Shown one piece after another: positions 31,940 through 43,391 of a stretch of DNA of 43,958 bases. Each line of letters begins with the position of its first letter. Position 1 is the first letter of the stretch. Position numbers and translations under genes: made by a program. Source of the stretch: Bacteroides mediterraneensis (lineage in GTDB: Bacteria; Bacteroidota; Bacteroidia; Bacteroidales; Bacteroidaceae); contig NZ_LT635783.1 of assembly GCF_900128455.1 (NCBI RefSeq), positions 2,213,976-2,257,933 of the forward strand, written 5' to 3'. The notes beneath the pieces were generated by a model. It did not search any database and had not been told where the DNA came from. It worked only from the letters and a program-made list of their open reading frames with translations.

Positions 31940-32428
31940 TTACCTCAAGCGTAATGAACTATTATAAATACAATCTTCCCAATATGAAGGTACATACAAT
32001 ATATTATAACCAGCCAACATAATTGCCCCCATTTCCAAGTCTTTAAAAGTAATAGTTAAACCTTCCTTGATTATCATATAAAACTTTTCCAATTTTTCAT
32101 CTGACAATCCTTTATTATTAAAGTATTTAAAGGTATTATTATAAATATATCTAAGAGATTGAATAACAGACTTATCGCTTCCAATATATAAATAATCATC
32201 CCCATAGTCTAACAAATAGGAAAAGATAGCATTACGAATTAAAGGATTTAATTCTTTCATTTCATTATCAGAAAGGTATGCTACATGAAAGTCTTCTATC
32301 TGATTTCGTAAATATGCTGCAATCGATTTTGCTAATTGATTTTGATTACCAATCAATTCTTTACCTTTCAGAATAAGCACTTCACTTGCAGACTGATGCT
32401 CATTAAAAAGAATATTATCTAAAGCCAT
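31940..32428 (-). CDS. Hypothetical protein in the accessory island
   Basis: The 162-residue product of an AT-rich gene is helical and soluble, with aromatic-rich segments (Y-L-L-D-Y-G-D-D-Y-L-Y-I-G and Y-N-I-L-Y-V-P-S-Y-W). No domain is recognised. ATG 32,428 is chosen over a TTG three codons upstream. It lies alone between a relaxase-like remnant and the nuclease/ATPase pair. It could be an immunity or regulatory gene, but nothing in the sequence shows this. Confidence 0.6.
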   Translation of the reverse strand: MALDNILFNEHQSASEVLILKGKELIGNQNQLAKSIAAYLRNQIEDFHVAYLSDNEMKELNPLIRNAIFSYLLDYGDDYLYIGSDKSVIQSLRYIYNNTFKYFNNKGLSDEKLEKFYMIIKEGLTITFKDLEMGAIMLAGYNILYVPSYWEDCIYNSSLRLR

Positions 32429-32550
32429 AAAAATCAAATTATTCCAAGTAATTAATCTTTACAAAGATAAGAATTTCACTTTAAAATATAATATTTCCCT
32501 AGAAGACAATAACATATCAACTGAAAAAACTATAGCTATAATTTTCATGC

Positions 32551-32577
32551 TATTCTCGTCATATTCTGACGAGAATA
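32551..32577. repeat. Perfect 11-bp inverted repeat in an island intergenic gap
   Basis: TATTCTCGTCA (32,551-32,561) and TGACGAGAATA (32,567-32,577) are perfectly complementary around a 5-base loop. It lies 123 bp upstream of the gene at 31,940-32,428 and has no T-run. An operator is more likely than a terminator. Confidence 0.7.
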
Positions 32578-32670
32578 ATCCGTTTATTCGCGTCAAAACG
32601 TATGAGGCCGCATTAAGAGATATTACCGATTTTATGACACTAAGTGAGAATTATTTTATCAGAACTATTT

Positions 32671-33291
32671 TCACAACCCCCTCAACTTCTCATCAAACTC
32701 CCTGCATTCCCAATAATAGGTTTCCACATCAGGAATACCATCCATAATATGAGCAGACAATTGATTGCAAAGCATTTTAAGATTGGAAGAAGAACCAGCT
32801 AAGGCTGTAAGATTAGAATGAATATCGGCCAAACCATCCTCTTCAATGGAAATATCCGACAGCAGGATAAAGACAATCCGGCAATCATCAAAAGCTGAAT
32901 TATCCTTACAAACCTGTTTGCAAATTAAGATACTATCTGCCAGTTTTTGAGGTAAATCAGACTCATATTTCTGCGCCTGCTTACGAACAGATTTCTCTGT
33001 TCCTTTGTTTGAAAGGACTAAATCCCAACTCTTTAGTTCCACAAAACACAAGCAAGCACTGGAAGGAGAATCAGTCAATGCATCAACCGAATTTCTTGAT
33101 TCTATCCCCATCGCTTTATCTGCCTCCTTTTTTACGGTATCAAAATCGAGGACATCGGTCTTTGAACCCGCCACCGAACACATATATACCTTCCCTTTAG
33201 AAGGTGCACATGCACTGTGAAGATTACAAATCACAGTATCGCAACCATCGAGGTATCCTTTTATTCTATTATATATTTCGGATGGAGTCAT
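32671..33291 (-). CDS. Probable PD-(D/E)XK nuclease partner of the island ATPase
   Basis: In this 206-residue protein the segment D70...C-F-V-E85-L-K87-S-W-D is followed by R-K-Q105-A-Q-K-Y. This fits the D / ExK / Q order of PD-(D/E)XK nucleases (motif I acid, catalytic E-x-K, downstream Q in a helix). Several cysteines are present near the N terminus (C-N-L-H-S-A-C-A-P). The start overlaps the ATPase stop by 4 bp (ATGA), showing a tight two-gene unit. The nuclease assignment is inference from motif order; no named family was recognised. Confidence 0.55.
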   Translation of the reverse strand: MTPSEIYNRIKGYLDGCDTVICNLHSACAPSKGKVYMCSVAGSKTDVLDFDTVKKEADKAMGIESRNSVDALTDSPSSACLCFVELKSWDLVLSNKGTEKSVRKQAQKYESDLPQKLADSILICKQVCKDNSAFDDCRIVFILLSDISIEEDGLADIHSNLTALAGSSSNLKMLCNQLSAHIMDGIPDVETYYWECREFDEKLRGL

Positions 33292-34607
33292 TTCAAACTG
33301 TTTCTTGCTGCATCTACATTCATTATTTCCCGTAATGGAGCAGCCAATAAGGTAAAAACCTGATTCAAATCATTGGTTACCTCCTTAAAACTGGAGAGCC
33401 TAGAATCCTGATTCTGTTCTGCCATATAATATACCACGTCTTTTTCTATTCCTTTGGCCGCAGCAAAATATCTCAGTCCCTGTATAAAATATGGACTGTG
33501 CGAACTGACAACAATAGGAATTCCTTTGGCTACCAGTTCAACAATAAACTGGCAAAAACTTATCTGCCACTCAGGATGTAGATGGATTTCCGGTTCATCC
33601 AAAACGAGCATTTTCGATGTGGAAATACTGTCCGTCTGTAACAGACGTAAAAGAACGCCAAAAGATTTGATGCCGGAAGCCACACTAACCGCTGGAATGG
33701 AAATGCCGTTTCTAAGAAAATATAATTGTTTTGTCTTCTCATCCACCGTAAAATTTCCTCCTATCAATCGTCTTATTTCATCCAATTGCGACTGATAGCT
33801 ATTAGAACGGAATAATCCAGGCAAATCTTCAGCCGTATTGAGTATCTTTTCGGCCATATCGCCCAAATGATAGGGGATATTGCCTTTTTGCAAAGAATTA
33901 GACATTCCACGGAAAGATTTTGTGGGCACAGAACTTGACATGCGTAACGTATCGAGTATATGCAAATAAACTGGAGACTCTACATAGGTTATATCTTCAA
34001 TGGAAGAATCTCCCCATAACTTAATATTTGATATTTTTCCATTCTCAAAAGTGAGGCTTATGTCACTGCCATCGGCATCCGTCGTATCATCATGAAAATA
34101 AATACTGGAATGTGTGGTACCGTATGAACTTAATGGCTCCATAAACTCACTTCTTGATATAATGTCAAATTCTCTCTTTACAGCCAAAACGGGATTCTCC
34201 AATTCTGAGAGATTTTGCTGGATTTGTGTGAATTTATCGTTTAATATAGCTGCCTGCCGATTCGTGAATCCACATTCAACCGCTTCCTTCTTAAGCGTTT
34301 CGGACAATTCTTCTACAGTAAGATTCTTCTCTACTAAATCGATACTTATTGATTGGATGTCCTGCAAAATTTTTGCATGATTATAGCGACTAAATAATCT
34401 CTTGATAGAAAGCAGATGAGAGTTTACAAACTGCAACGTCTTGAATTTATCTACTTGCTTTACATTATTGGTTGCCTTGAGAAGGGAAAACAAAACTTTA
34501 CCGATTGAACTTTTACCTGAATCGTTTTCACCGGTTATCACAGTAAGTCCCCCAAGCTCAATATCTGCGCTTGCAACCTTTAAAATATTCTGTAACTGAA
34601 GTTTCAT
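33288..34607 (-). CDS. OLD/AAA_15-type ABC-like ATPase
   Basis: This 439-residue SMC/ABC-like ATPase has Walker A G-E-N-D-S-G-K-S (26-33), a helical insertion (about 90-150), and a signature-like V-A-S-G-I-K-S-F-G. Walker B is L-V-L-D-E-P-E-I-H-L-H-P-E-W near residue 345, and a switch histidine lies in V-V-S-S-H-S-P-Y-F. This is the architecture of the sensor ATPases in OLD, PARIS and related defence systems, but it lacks an attached Toprim domain. The partner gene overlaps its stop by 4 bp. A promoter with -7 TACATTTG lies just upstream. Sensing of phage or nucleic acid is family-based inference. Confidence 0.83.
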   Translation of the reverse strand: MKLQLQNILKVASADIELGGLTVITGENDSGKSSIGKVLFSLLKATNNVKQVDKFKTLQFVNSHLLSIKRLFSRYNHAKILQDIQSISIDLVEKNLTVEELSETLKKEAVECGFTNRQAAILNDKFTQIQQNLSELENPVLAVKREFDIISRSEFMEPLSSYGTTHSSIYFHDDTTDADGSDISLTFENGKISNIKLWGDSSIEDITYVESPVYLHILDTLRMSSSVPTKSFRGMSNSLQKGNIPYHLGDMAEKILNTAEDLPGLFRSNSYQSQLDEIRRLIGGNFTVDEKTKQLYFLRNGISIPAVSVASGIKSFGVLLRLLQTDSISTSKMLVLDEPEIHLHPEWQISFCQFIVELVAKGIPIVVSSHSPYFIQGLRYFAAAKGIEKDVVYYMAEQNQDSRLSSFKEVTNDLNQVFTLLAAPLREIMNVDAARNSLK

Positions 34608-34630
34608 CTTTTATAAAATCAAGTCCATTG

Positions 34631-34661
34631 CAAATGTAAAAAAAATAGCTTACAAAACAAA
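34631..34661 (-). promoter_or_regulatory. Promoter of the ATPase/nuclease pair
   Basis: On the minus strand a TTTG (34,658-34,661) and TACATTTG (34,631-34,638) are 19 bp apart. They lie 24 bp upstream of ATG 34,607, so the pair does not depend on trmD transcription. Confidence 0.6.
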
Positions 34662-34696
34662 TTCAGCCGCTTGCTACTTATCCCTAATTAACCCTG

Positions 34697-37452
<2,756 letters not shown>

Positions 37453-37530
37453 GGGACTTCCATTCCTTTACAATTTATTTATAAAAGGCAAAAAAACGAT
37501 TAAATATATAGGTTAAGTTGAAAATATTCG

Positions 37531-37538
37531 TACTTTTG
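37531..37538 (+). promoter_or_regulatory. dapA promoter -7 element
   Basis: TACTTTTG matches TAnnTTTG and lies 31 bp before ATG 37,569. A TTG at about 37,518-37,520 is too close to be a standard -33. Confidence 0.6.
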
Positions 37539-37568
37539 TACACTCGTTAAAGCGTTTATATTTCATTT

Positions 37569-38462
37569 ATGATAGCAAGAAGACTGAAAGGAATGGGGGT
37601 GGCTCTGATTACTCCCTTCAAGAACGACGGCAGCGTGGACTATGAAGCGTTGTTGAGACTCGTTGAATATCAGGTACAAAACGGGGTGGATTTCCTTTGT
37701 GTACTGGGAACCACCGCAGAGACACCGACACTGACAGAAGAAGAGAAAAGACAAATCAAGAAGGTGGTGATAGAACGCGTCAACGGCCGTGTGCCCATTC
37801 TGCTGGGTATCAGCAGCAACTGTACGCAGACCGTACTCAACACCCTGAAAAACGAAGACTTCACGGGAGTGGACGCCGTACTGGTGGCCGTTCCTTATTA
37901 CAATAAACCTTCGCAGGAAGGTATTTACCAGCATTACAAGGCCATCGCCGAGGCAACCAACCTTCCGGTGGTGCTCTACAATGTACCGGGACGTACGGGC
38001 GTGAACATGACGGCCGAAACGACTCTGCGGCTGGCACGCGACTTCAAGAACATCGTGGCCATCAAGGAGGCTTCGGGCAACATCTCGCAGATGGACGACA
38101 TCATCAAGAACAAGCCGGAGAACTTCGACGTGATTTCGGGCGATGACGGTATCACTTTCCCGCTGATTACACTGGGTGCCGTAGGAGTCATCTCGGTCAT
38201 CGGAAACGCTTTCCCGCGGGAATTCAGCCGCATGACCCGTCTGGCACTGGCAGGCGACTACAACAATGCGCTGACTATCCACCACAAGTTTACGGAGCTG
38301 TTCAAGCTGCTCTTTGTCGACGGTAACCCGGCCGGTGTGAAGGCCATGCTCAGTATGATGGGCATGATTGAAAACCGCCTGCGTCTGCCGCTGGTGCCCA
38401 CGCGCATCACCACCTACGAACAGATGCGCCGCATTCTGGACGAACTGAAGGTAAGATGCTAA
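37569..38462 (+). CDS. dapA: 4-hydroxy-tetrahydrodipicolinate synthase
   Basis: The 297-residue TIM-barrel class I aldolase has Schiff-base lysine K166 in V-A-I-K-E-A-S-G and proton-relay tyrosine Y137 in L-Y-N-V-P-G-R-T. The pyruvate-binding motif is G-T-T-A-E-T (47-52). It condenses pyruvate with aspartate semialdehyde in lysine/diaminopimelate synthesis. It is a single-gene transcription unit with its own promoter and terminator. Family members include N-acetylneuraminate lyase-like enzymes, but the motif set fits DapA. Confidence 0.93.
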   Translation: MIARRLKGMGVALITPFKNDGSVDYEALLRLVEYQVQNGVDFLCVLGTTAETPTLTEEEKRQIKKVVIERVNGRVPILLGISSNCTQTVLNTLKNEDFTGVDAVLVAVPYYNKPSQEGIYQHYKAIAEATNLPVVLYNVPGRTGVNMTAETTLRLARDFKNIVAIKEASGNISQMDDIIKNKPENFDVISGDDGITFPLITLGAVGVISVIGNAFPREFSRMTRLALAGDYNNALTIHHKFTELFKLLFVDGNPAGVKAMLSMMGMIENRLRLPLVPTRITTYEQMRRILDELKVRC

Positions 38463-38505
38463 GGAGAATTCTCCTTGCATCTTCTCATGCCTACAGGCAA
38501 TAAAA

Positions 38506-38546
38506 AAAGAGATTTCAAAAACCGAGGAGGGATTTGAAATCTCTTT
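38506..38546. terminator. Bidirectional terminator between dapA and the thioredoxin-fold gene
   Basis: A perfect 14-bp stem (38,506-38,519 / 38,533-38,546) has a 13-base loop. It is A-rich to the left and has TTT-G-C-TTTTT to the right. It is shared by two convergent genes. Confidence 0.85.
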
Positions 38547-38588
38547 GCTTTTTGTTGTATCCATGTCATCTTCTGTAAGGGGCGGGCA

Positions 38589-39092
38589 TCAGCCTTTGGC
38601 TGTGTGCAGCAGTGATGCCAGTTCAGAGGGGCTCACGTTCTTTGCGACAATCACCCCGCGGTCATCTACAAGGCAGTTGATGAAACCGTGCTTCAGGTCG
38701 TACGACTTGAAAATCTCTGAATTCTCACCCTCCATTTCCTGATAGACGTTATCGCCGATACCGTCTTGTCTGACTGCCGTCCGGAAAACCGACGGATAGC
38801 GGTCGAACGAAATGGAAATCATCTCAACACGGGCATCGTCCGAAACCACATGGTGCAATCTGGCATTGCGGGTACGCGAAGTGGCATCGTAACTGGCCCA
38901 GAAACTCAGCAGAATGTAATTGCCTTTGGGGGCTTGCAGGCTGAGCGGCTGCTTTTCGTTTCCGAGCACTAACTCCGGAGCCTGCGCCCCGACGGGAAGT
39001 TTCTCGGTGGGAGTATTTCTCTTGTCGAATGACAGAGAAATCAAGGAACTGAATACTAATACAACAAAAAACCACTTTACATTTTTGAGCAT
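38589..39092 (-). CDS. Thioredoxin-fold (TlpA/ResA-like) protein lacking the redox motif
   Basis: The 167-residue protein has an N-terminal signal anchor (residues 5-22). It then has a thioredoxin-like fold: L-P-V-G-A-Q-A-P-E-L, Y-I-L-L-S-F-W-A-S-Y-D-A-T-S-R, and a late C-L-V-D-D-R-G-V-I-V-A-K. The position of the usual W-C-x-x-C is occupied by W-A-S-Y-D-A-T-S-R, so there are no catalytic cysteines. The only Cys is structural-looking. It cannot be a normal disulphide reductase; a binding or scaffold role is more likely. The 5' leader contains a 7-bp hairpin. Confidence 0.78.
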   Translation of the reverse strand: MLKNVKWFFVVLVFSSLISLSFDKRNTPTEKLPVGAQAPELVLGNEKQPLSLQAPKGNYILLSFWASYDATSRTRNARLHHVVSDDARVEMISISFDRYPSVFRTAVRQDGIGDNVYQEMEGENSEIFKSYDLKHGFINCLVDDRGVIVAKNVSPSELASLLHTAKG

Positions 39093-39166
39093 GTAATTTG
39101 ATTTTAGTTAATACTATCCGGTACTGTGTCCTTACAGTGATTTCCTGCCCGGAACATTACTTCTGC

Positions 39167-39190
39167 GGCGGAACGGAGGTCCATTCCGCC
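39167..39190 (-). promoter_or_regulatory. Leader hairpin of the thioredoxin-fold gene
   Basis: GGCGGAA / TTCCGCC form a 7-bp stem in the 5' leader between the -7 element and the ATG. Purpose unknown. Confidence 0.4.
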
Positions 39191-39213
39191 ACGTGAATCT
39201 GGGAAATCCGGTG

Positions 39214-39221
39214 CAAATATA
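39214..39221 (-). promoter_or_regulatory. Promoter -7 element of the thioredoxin-fold gene
   Basis: The minus strand reads TATATTTG. It gives an unusually long leader of about 115 nt. Confidence 0.5.
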
Positions 39222-39268
39222 CGGTTTATTTCCCGAAAAGATTCAAAGAAGTCTGTTATTTTATGTTT

Positions 39269-40138
39269 TTAAGCATAATTTTTAAGTTTCATCTGTAGCA
39301 TTTCTCCGTTTTCGGCCACATATACATATTTGTCTACATCCCTGTCTTCCACTTCTATACGGTAATAATTGCCGTCGGCAGTCTCAAAATAGTCCACGTC
39401 GTCCACCCGCATGCCACTACCGGTGAGCTCGGCCAGTGCCTGACGCACTTCCTCGGGAAGGGTATCCATTTCGTAGCGGCCGATTTCATAGGTGGTGTGT
39501 ACCCAAGAGAGAACTCCGCTGGCATCCTGCTGATAGAATACCTCTTTCTGCCGGCCTCCGTCACGGATTTCCACTTCAATGCCTCTCCGGTCTTCCTCGA
39601 TATCCAGAATCACAGCCTGCGGATATCGCTCCATCACCAAATCTTTCACTTCTGCTGTCTGTCCGGGAGCCACGGGCAGGCGGTCGCCCCATTCCGTATT
39701 CTCACGGAGCAGCGTACCGTCTTCCAGATAAGTAAGCTCATACTCCCGTTCGCCCGATTCCACTTCAATCACGTAAATCATGTCCATACCGTTCTTTTCA
39801 ATCATGTCCACATCGTCCACCCGCCAGGAGGCGTATGCACTGGCCGCAAAAGCCTCCAATACGGCTTGCGGAAGCTGCCTGAACGGCAGGTCGTATTCCG
39901 TCATCACCCATACGCCGTCGGGAGTGAACCAGGCCTTGTTCTCATATCCGTTGCCCACAAACTCGGCCTCATAGAATTCGCCGTTCCGCTCCCAGTCCAC
40001 ACGGGAGGCATTGGGGTATCTGCTGTCGAATGCCGCCTGCAAATCGGCTGATACTTGTACATGATCATCGTCTTTATCACAGCTTGTCAGGCCGACCACA
40101 CCCAGTGTCATCATGGCCCAGAATACAAATTTCTTCAT
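39269..40138 (-). CDS. PepSY-like lipoprotein with tandem beta domains
   Basis: The 289-residue lipoprotein has a signal peptide with lipobox G-L-T-S-C (cysteine at about 20), followed by D-K-D-D-D. The mature part is two or more tandem PepSY-like units (DUF2874 type). Each begins with a helix bearing a Y/F-P-N/Q-A signature (S-R-Y-P-N-A-S-R-V-D-W and E-R-Y-P-Q-A-V-I-L-D-I) and ends in strands with E-V-E. It would be anchored in the periplasm or outer membrane. The function of this widespread Bacteroidetes family is not settled; inhibitor or binding roles are proposed. Confidence 0.82.
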   Translation of the reverse strand: MKKFVFWAMMTLGVVGLTSCDKDDDHVQVSADLQAAFDSRYPNASRVDWERNGEFYEAEFVGNGYENKAWFTPDGVWVMTEYDLPFRQLPQAVLEAFAASAYASWRVDDVDMIEKNGMDMIYVIEVESGEREYELTYLEDGTLLRENTEWGDRLPVAPGQTAEVKDLVMERYPQAVILDIEEDRRGIEVEIRDGGRQKEVFYQQDASGVLSWVHTTYEIGRYEMDTLPEEVRQALAELTGSGMRVDDVDYFETADGNYYRIEVEDRDVDKYVYVAENGEMLQMKLKNYA

Positions 40139-40230
40139 AACCTATGTCCTTTTTTCATTTATCTGTGGCAAAGATTGCACCTGATTCTGAAAAGAATTTG
40201 AAATTTTCCCCGCAGATGAAAAAATATGCC

Positions 40231-40238
40231 TATATTTG
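40231..40238 (+). promoter_or_regulatory. Promoter -7 element of the patatin-like gene
   Basis: TATATTTG is an exact TAnnTTTG match 28 bp before ATG 40,266. It argues against a start further upstream. Confidence 0.55.
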
Positions 40239-40265
40239 AGGTACACAACTTGGAACATTCACTGC

Positions 40266-42572
40266 ATGAAAAAAATATACAGCATCCTGACCTTTCTTTT
40301 CTGTCTGTTATGCGCTGCGGCATCCGCCCAAAAGGTGGGACTGGTGCTCAGCGGGGGTGGGGCGAAAGGACTGACCCATATCGGAATTATCCGCGCACTG
40401 GAAGAAAACCACATACCTATTGATTATATCACAGGCACATCCATGGGGGCCATCGTCGGCTCGCTCTATGCCATGGGCTACTCGCCGGACGACATGGAAA
40501 AGCTCATCAAGTCGGACGACTTCAAGCGGTGGTATTCGGGAGGCATTCAGGAAAAATACATCTATTATTTCAAGCGGAACCCGCCCACGCCGGAATTCAT
40601 CAACATCCGTGTGTCACTGAAAAATCCACTGCACAAGGTGAAGACGCAGTTCCTGCCATCGAGCGTGGTCGACCCGCTACAGATGAACCTGGCTTTCGTG
40701 GAACTGTTCGGGCAGGCCACCGCGCTCTGCCGGGGAAACTTCGACAAGCTGTTCGTGCCGTTCCGCTGCGTGGCCTCCGATGTGTACAACAAGCGTCCCA
40801 TCATCTTCAAAGACGGTGACCTGGGCGATGCGGTGCGAGCTTCCATGAGCTTTCCGGGCATGTTCAAGCCCATTGAAATCGACTCCGTACTGGCCTACGA
40901 CGGGGGTATCTACAACAATTTTCCGGTGAACATCATGATGGAGGACTTCCATCCCGACATCATCATCGGCAGTGTGGTCAGCTCCAACCCCGGAAAACCG
41001 CAGGAGGGCGACATCATCGGACAGCTGGAGAGCATGATTATGCAGAAAACAGACTATTCTGTGCCCGATTCCATGGGCATCCTCATGACCTTCAAGTACG
41101 ACGACGTGAGCCTGATGGATTTCGACCGCTTTGACGAGCTGCACGACATCGGCTACAACCGTACCATCCAGCTGATGGATTCCATCAAGAACCGCATTTC
41201 CCGGCGTATGGACTATCGTCTGCTGGAAAAAGAACGTATCGCTTTCAAGAAGAAAATGCCGGAACTACGCTTCCGCAACATCGTCATCCACGGGGCCAAC
41301 GACCAGCAGAAGAAGTACATCCGTAAGGAGTTTCATTCCGACAACGACGGCACGTTCTCGCTGGAGGAGCTCCGTAAAGGATATTTCCGACTGATGTCGT
41401 CGGACAACATGATTTCGGAAATCCTGCCACATGCGGTGTACAATCCCTACGAAAATGATTTTACCCTCGACCTGCAGGTCAAGATGAAGGACGATCTTTC
41501 TATTCGGGTAGGTGGCAACGTGGGTTCGAACGGGGCCAATCAGGTGTACGTGGGGGCTACTTACCACAACCTGAACAACTATTCGAAAGAATTCTCGCTG
41601 GACGGACAACTGGGACAAATCTACAATAACCTGCAAATCTCCGGACGTATCGACCTGCCGACGCGGCTGCCGACTTCCTACCGTTTGGTGGCTTCCCTGT
41701 CAACATTCGACTATCTGAAACAGGAAAAGCTGCTGAGCAAGGGCAATACGCCCATATTCAACAAACAGAAGGAGGAATATGTCAAGCTGTTCGTATCCAT
41801 GCCTTTTCTGAGCCGCCAGAAGGCGGAATTCGGTATCGGACTCGGGCATCTGGAAGACCAGTATTTCCAGACCAACGTTATCGACTTCACGTCGGACGTG
41901 CGGGATGCCAGCAAATACACCATTTTCGGAGGTTCCGTGGCACTGGACGGGAATACCTTAAACAGTAAACAGTTTGCTACAGCCGGACGCAGGGAAAGAC
42001 TCGCAGCCCATATCTACACGGGCGTGGAGCGCTATTATCCCGGCATGGAAGATCCGGCCTATACGGAAGACTACAAATACATCCAGTCGTGGCTGCAAAT
42101 TGCCTATGAACTGGAAAAGTATCATACTCTGAACACCCATTTCTCGCTGGGTACGTACCTGAAAGCGTATTACTCCTCACGCAACTTCAGCCACAATTAC
42201 CGGGCCACCATGATGCAGGCGGGCGAATTTGCACCGACAGCTCACAGCCGAATCACCTATAACGAGGCTTTCCGAGCCAATCAGTTTGTCGGGATAGGGG
42301 TAAGTCCGATTTACCAGTTTGCCAACATCTTTCAGATTCGCCTGAGCATGTACGGATTCGCGCCGATTTTTCCCATTCGCCAGGACGGCAACAAGGCATA
42401 CTACGGAAAAGTCTTCTCTCAGTTCGAATATCTAGGTGAATTGGAAGTCGTAGCCCGTCTTCCATTCGGCTCCATCTGTGCCTACCTAAACCATTACAGT
42501 TCACCGAGTAACAACTGGAATCTGGGCATCACACTGGGCTGGCAGATATTTGGAAGCCGGTTTATGGAATAA
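40266..42572 (+). CDS. Patatin-like phospholipase with BamA-like barrel
   Basis: The 768-residue exported protein has a signal peptide (1-22). The patatin domain has oxyanion loop G-G-G-A-K-G (30-35), nucleophile S59 in G-T-S-M-G (57-61), and the dyad aspartate D212 in A-Y-D-G-G. A POTRA-like region follows (about 340-420). A C-terminal 16-strand-type beta-barrel of the Omp85/BamA class ends in a short polar tail (G-S-R-F-M-E). This is the PlpD/patatin-BamA type of outer-membrane lipase. The intact dyad indicates an active esterase or phospholipase. It is a single-gene transcription unit, followed by the tRNA-Arg cluster. Confidence 0.9.
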   Translation: MKKIYSILTFLFCLLCAAASAQKVGLVLSGGGAKGLTHIGIIRALEENHIPIDYITGTSMGAIVGSLYAMGYSPDDMEKLIKSDDFKRWYSGGIQEKYIYYFKRNPPTPEFINIRVSLKNPLHKVKTQFLPSSVVDPLQMNLAFVELFGQATALCRGNFDKLFVPFRCVASDVYNKRPIIFKDGDLGDAVRASMSFPGMFKPIEIDSVLAYDGGIYNNFPVNIMMEDFHPDIIIGSVVSSNPGKPQEGDIIGQLESMIMQKTDYSVPDSMGILMTFKYDDVSLMDFDRFDELHDIGYNRTIQLMDSIKNRISRRMDYRLLEKERIAFKKKMPELRFRNIVIHGANDQQKKYIRKEFHSDNDGTFSLEELRKGYFRLMSSDNMISEILPHAVYNPYENDFTLDLQVKMKDDLSIRVGGNVGSNGANQVYVGATYHNLNNYSKEFSLDGQLGQIYNNLQISGRIDLPTRLPTSYRLVASLSTFDYLKQEKLLSKGNTPIFNKQKEEYVKLFVSMPFLSRQKAEFGIGLGHLEDQYFQTNVIDFTSDVRDASKYTIFGGSVALDGNTLNSKQFATAGRRERLAAHIYTGVERYYPGMEDPAYTEDYKYIQSWLQIAYELEKYHTLNTHFSLGTYLKAYYSSRNFSHNYRATMMQAGEFAPTAHSRITYNEAFRANQFVGIGVSPIYQFANIFQIRLSMYGFAPIFPIRQDGNKAYYGKVFSQFEYLGELEVVARLPFGSICAYLNHYSSPSNNWNLGITLGWQIFGSRFME

Positions 42573-42600
42573 ATTTATTGAAAAAAAGTAGGTGAAAGAT

Positions 42601-42631
42601 TTGGATATTTCACACAAACTCCATACCTTTG
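42601..42631 (+). promoter_or_regulatory. Promoter of the tRNA-Arg cluster
   Basis: TTGG (42,601-42,604) and TACCTTTG (42,624-42,631) are separated by 19 bp. The first tRNA begins 23 bp further on. Confidence 0.7.
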
Positions 42632-42654
42632 CACCCGTCAAACAAAAAGGACAT

Positions 42655-42728
42655 GGCCGCGTAGCTCAACTGAATAGAGTAGCTGACTACGGATCAGCCG
42701 GTTACAGGTTTGAATCCTGTCGCGGTCA
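42655..42728 (+). tRNA. tRNA-Arg (anticodon ACG), copy 1
   Basis: A 74-nt cloverleaf has acceptor GGCCGCG/CGCGGTC with a G-U at pair 2-71 and anticodon stem GCTGA/TCAGC around loop CTACGGA (anticodon ACG). The T arm is ACAGG-TTTGAAT-CCTGT. CCA is not encoded. A34 is expected to become inosine, reading CGU/CGC/CGA. Confidence 0.97.
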
Positions 42729-42759
42729 CTTGTCTGTTAGGTTTGAATTGAAAATGATT

Positions 42760-42833
42760 GGCCGCGTAGCTCAACTGAATAGAGTAGCTGACTACGGATC
42801 AGCCGGTTACAGGTTTGAATCCTGTCGCGGTCA
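42760..42833 (+). tRNA. tRNA-Arg (anticodon ACG), copy 2
   Basis: Identical to copy 1 over all 74 nt and separated from it by 31 bp. It is part of one promoter-terminator unit. Confidence 0.97.
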
Positions 42834-42861
42834 CCATTTCACCACAGAGACATAGATATTT

Positions 42862-42935
42862 GGCCACGTAGCTCAACTGAATAGAGTAGCTGACTACGGA
42901 TCAGCCGGTTACAGGTTTGAATCCTGTCGTGGTCA
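42862..42935 (+). tRNA. tRNA-Arg (anticodon ACG), copy 3 with compensatory change
   Basis: Identical to the other copies except that acceptor base 5 is A instead of G and its partner, base 68, is T instead of C. GGCCACG pairs with CGTGGTC, so the stem stays intact. Confidence 0.97.
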
Positions 42936-42961
42936 CTTTTCTAGTCCGGTTTTCAATGATT

Positions 42962-43035
42962 GGCCGCGTAGCTCAACTGAATAGAGTAGCTGACTACGGA
43001 TCAGCCGGTTACAGGTTTGAATCCTGTCGCGGTCA
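42962..43035 (+). tRNA. tRNA-Arg (anticodon ACG), copy 4
   Basis: Identical to copies 1 and 2. It is the last copy, 2 bp before the terminator stem. Confidence 0.97.
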
Positions 43036-43037
43036 CG

Positions 43038-43072
43038 AAAAAGCATCTTCCAATAAGGAAGGTGCTTTTTTT
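43038..43072 (+). terminator. tRNA-Arg cluster terminator
   Basis: A 14-bp stem with one G-U-type mismatch (43,038-43,051 / 43,057-43,070), a 5-base loop and a T-run. Confidence 0.9.
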
Positions 43073-43391
43073 ATATTCACACACTTTCTCTGTTTTATTT
43101 TAGATAAGTAAAAGCGGCTCAACGTTAAAAGCCTGAGGGATTCGTTGATTGGGCATAAATTTTAGCCAGTCCGAACAAGGAGAACGCCTCTAAATCTGAT
43201 TCTATCAAAAATTGGGCGACACTTATACTTACAACTTTTCAATACACTGCATGGGAAGCAAACATCATTTATAAGAGTGAGTATCCAAATAAAGAAAGTC
43301 AAACTCTCTCAAACAACAATCAATTCTTTTTCCAACCAAACTTCACAATGGGAGATCGAGTTATTTTTATAATTAAACATAATACTGATTA

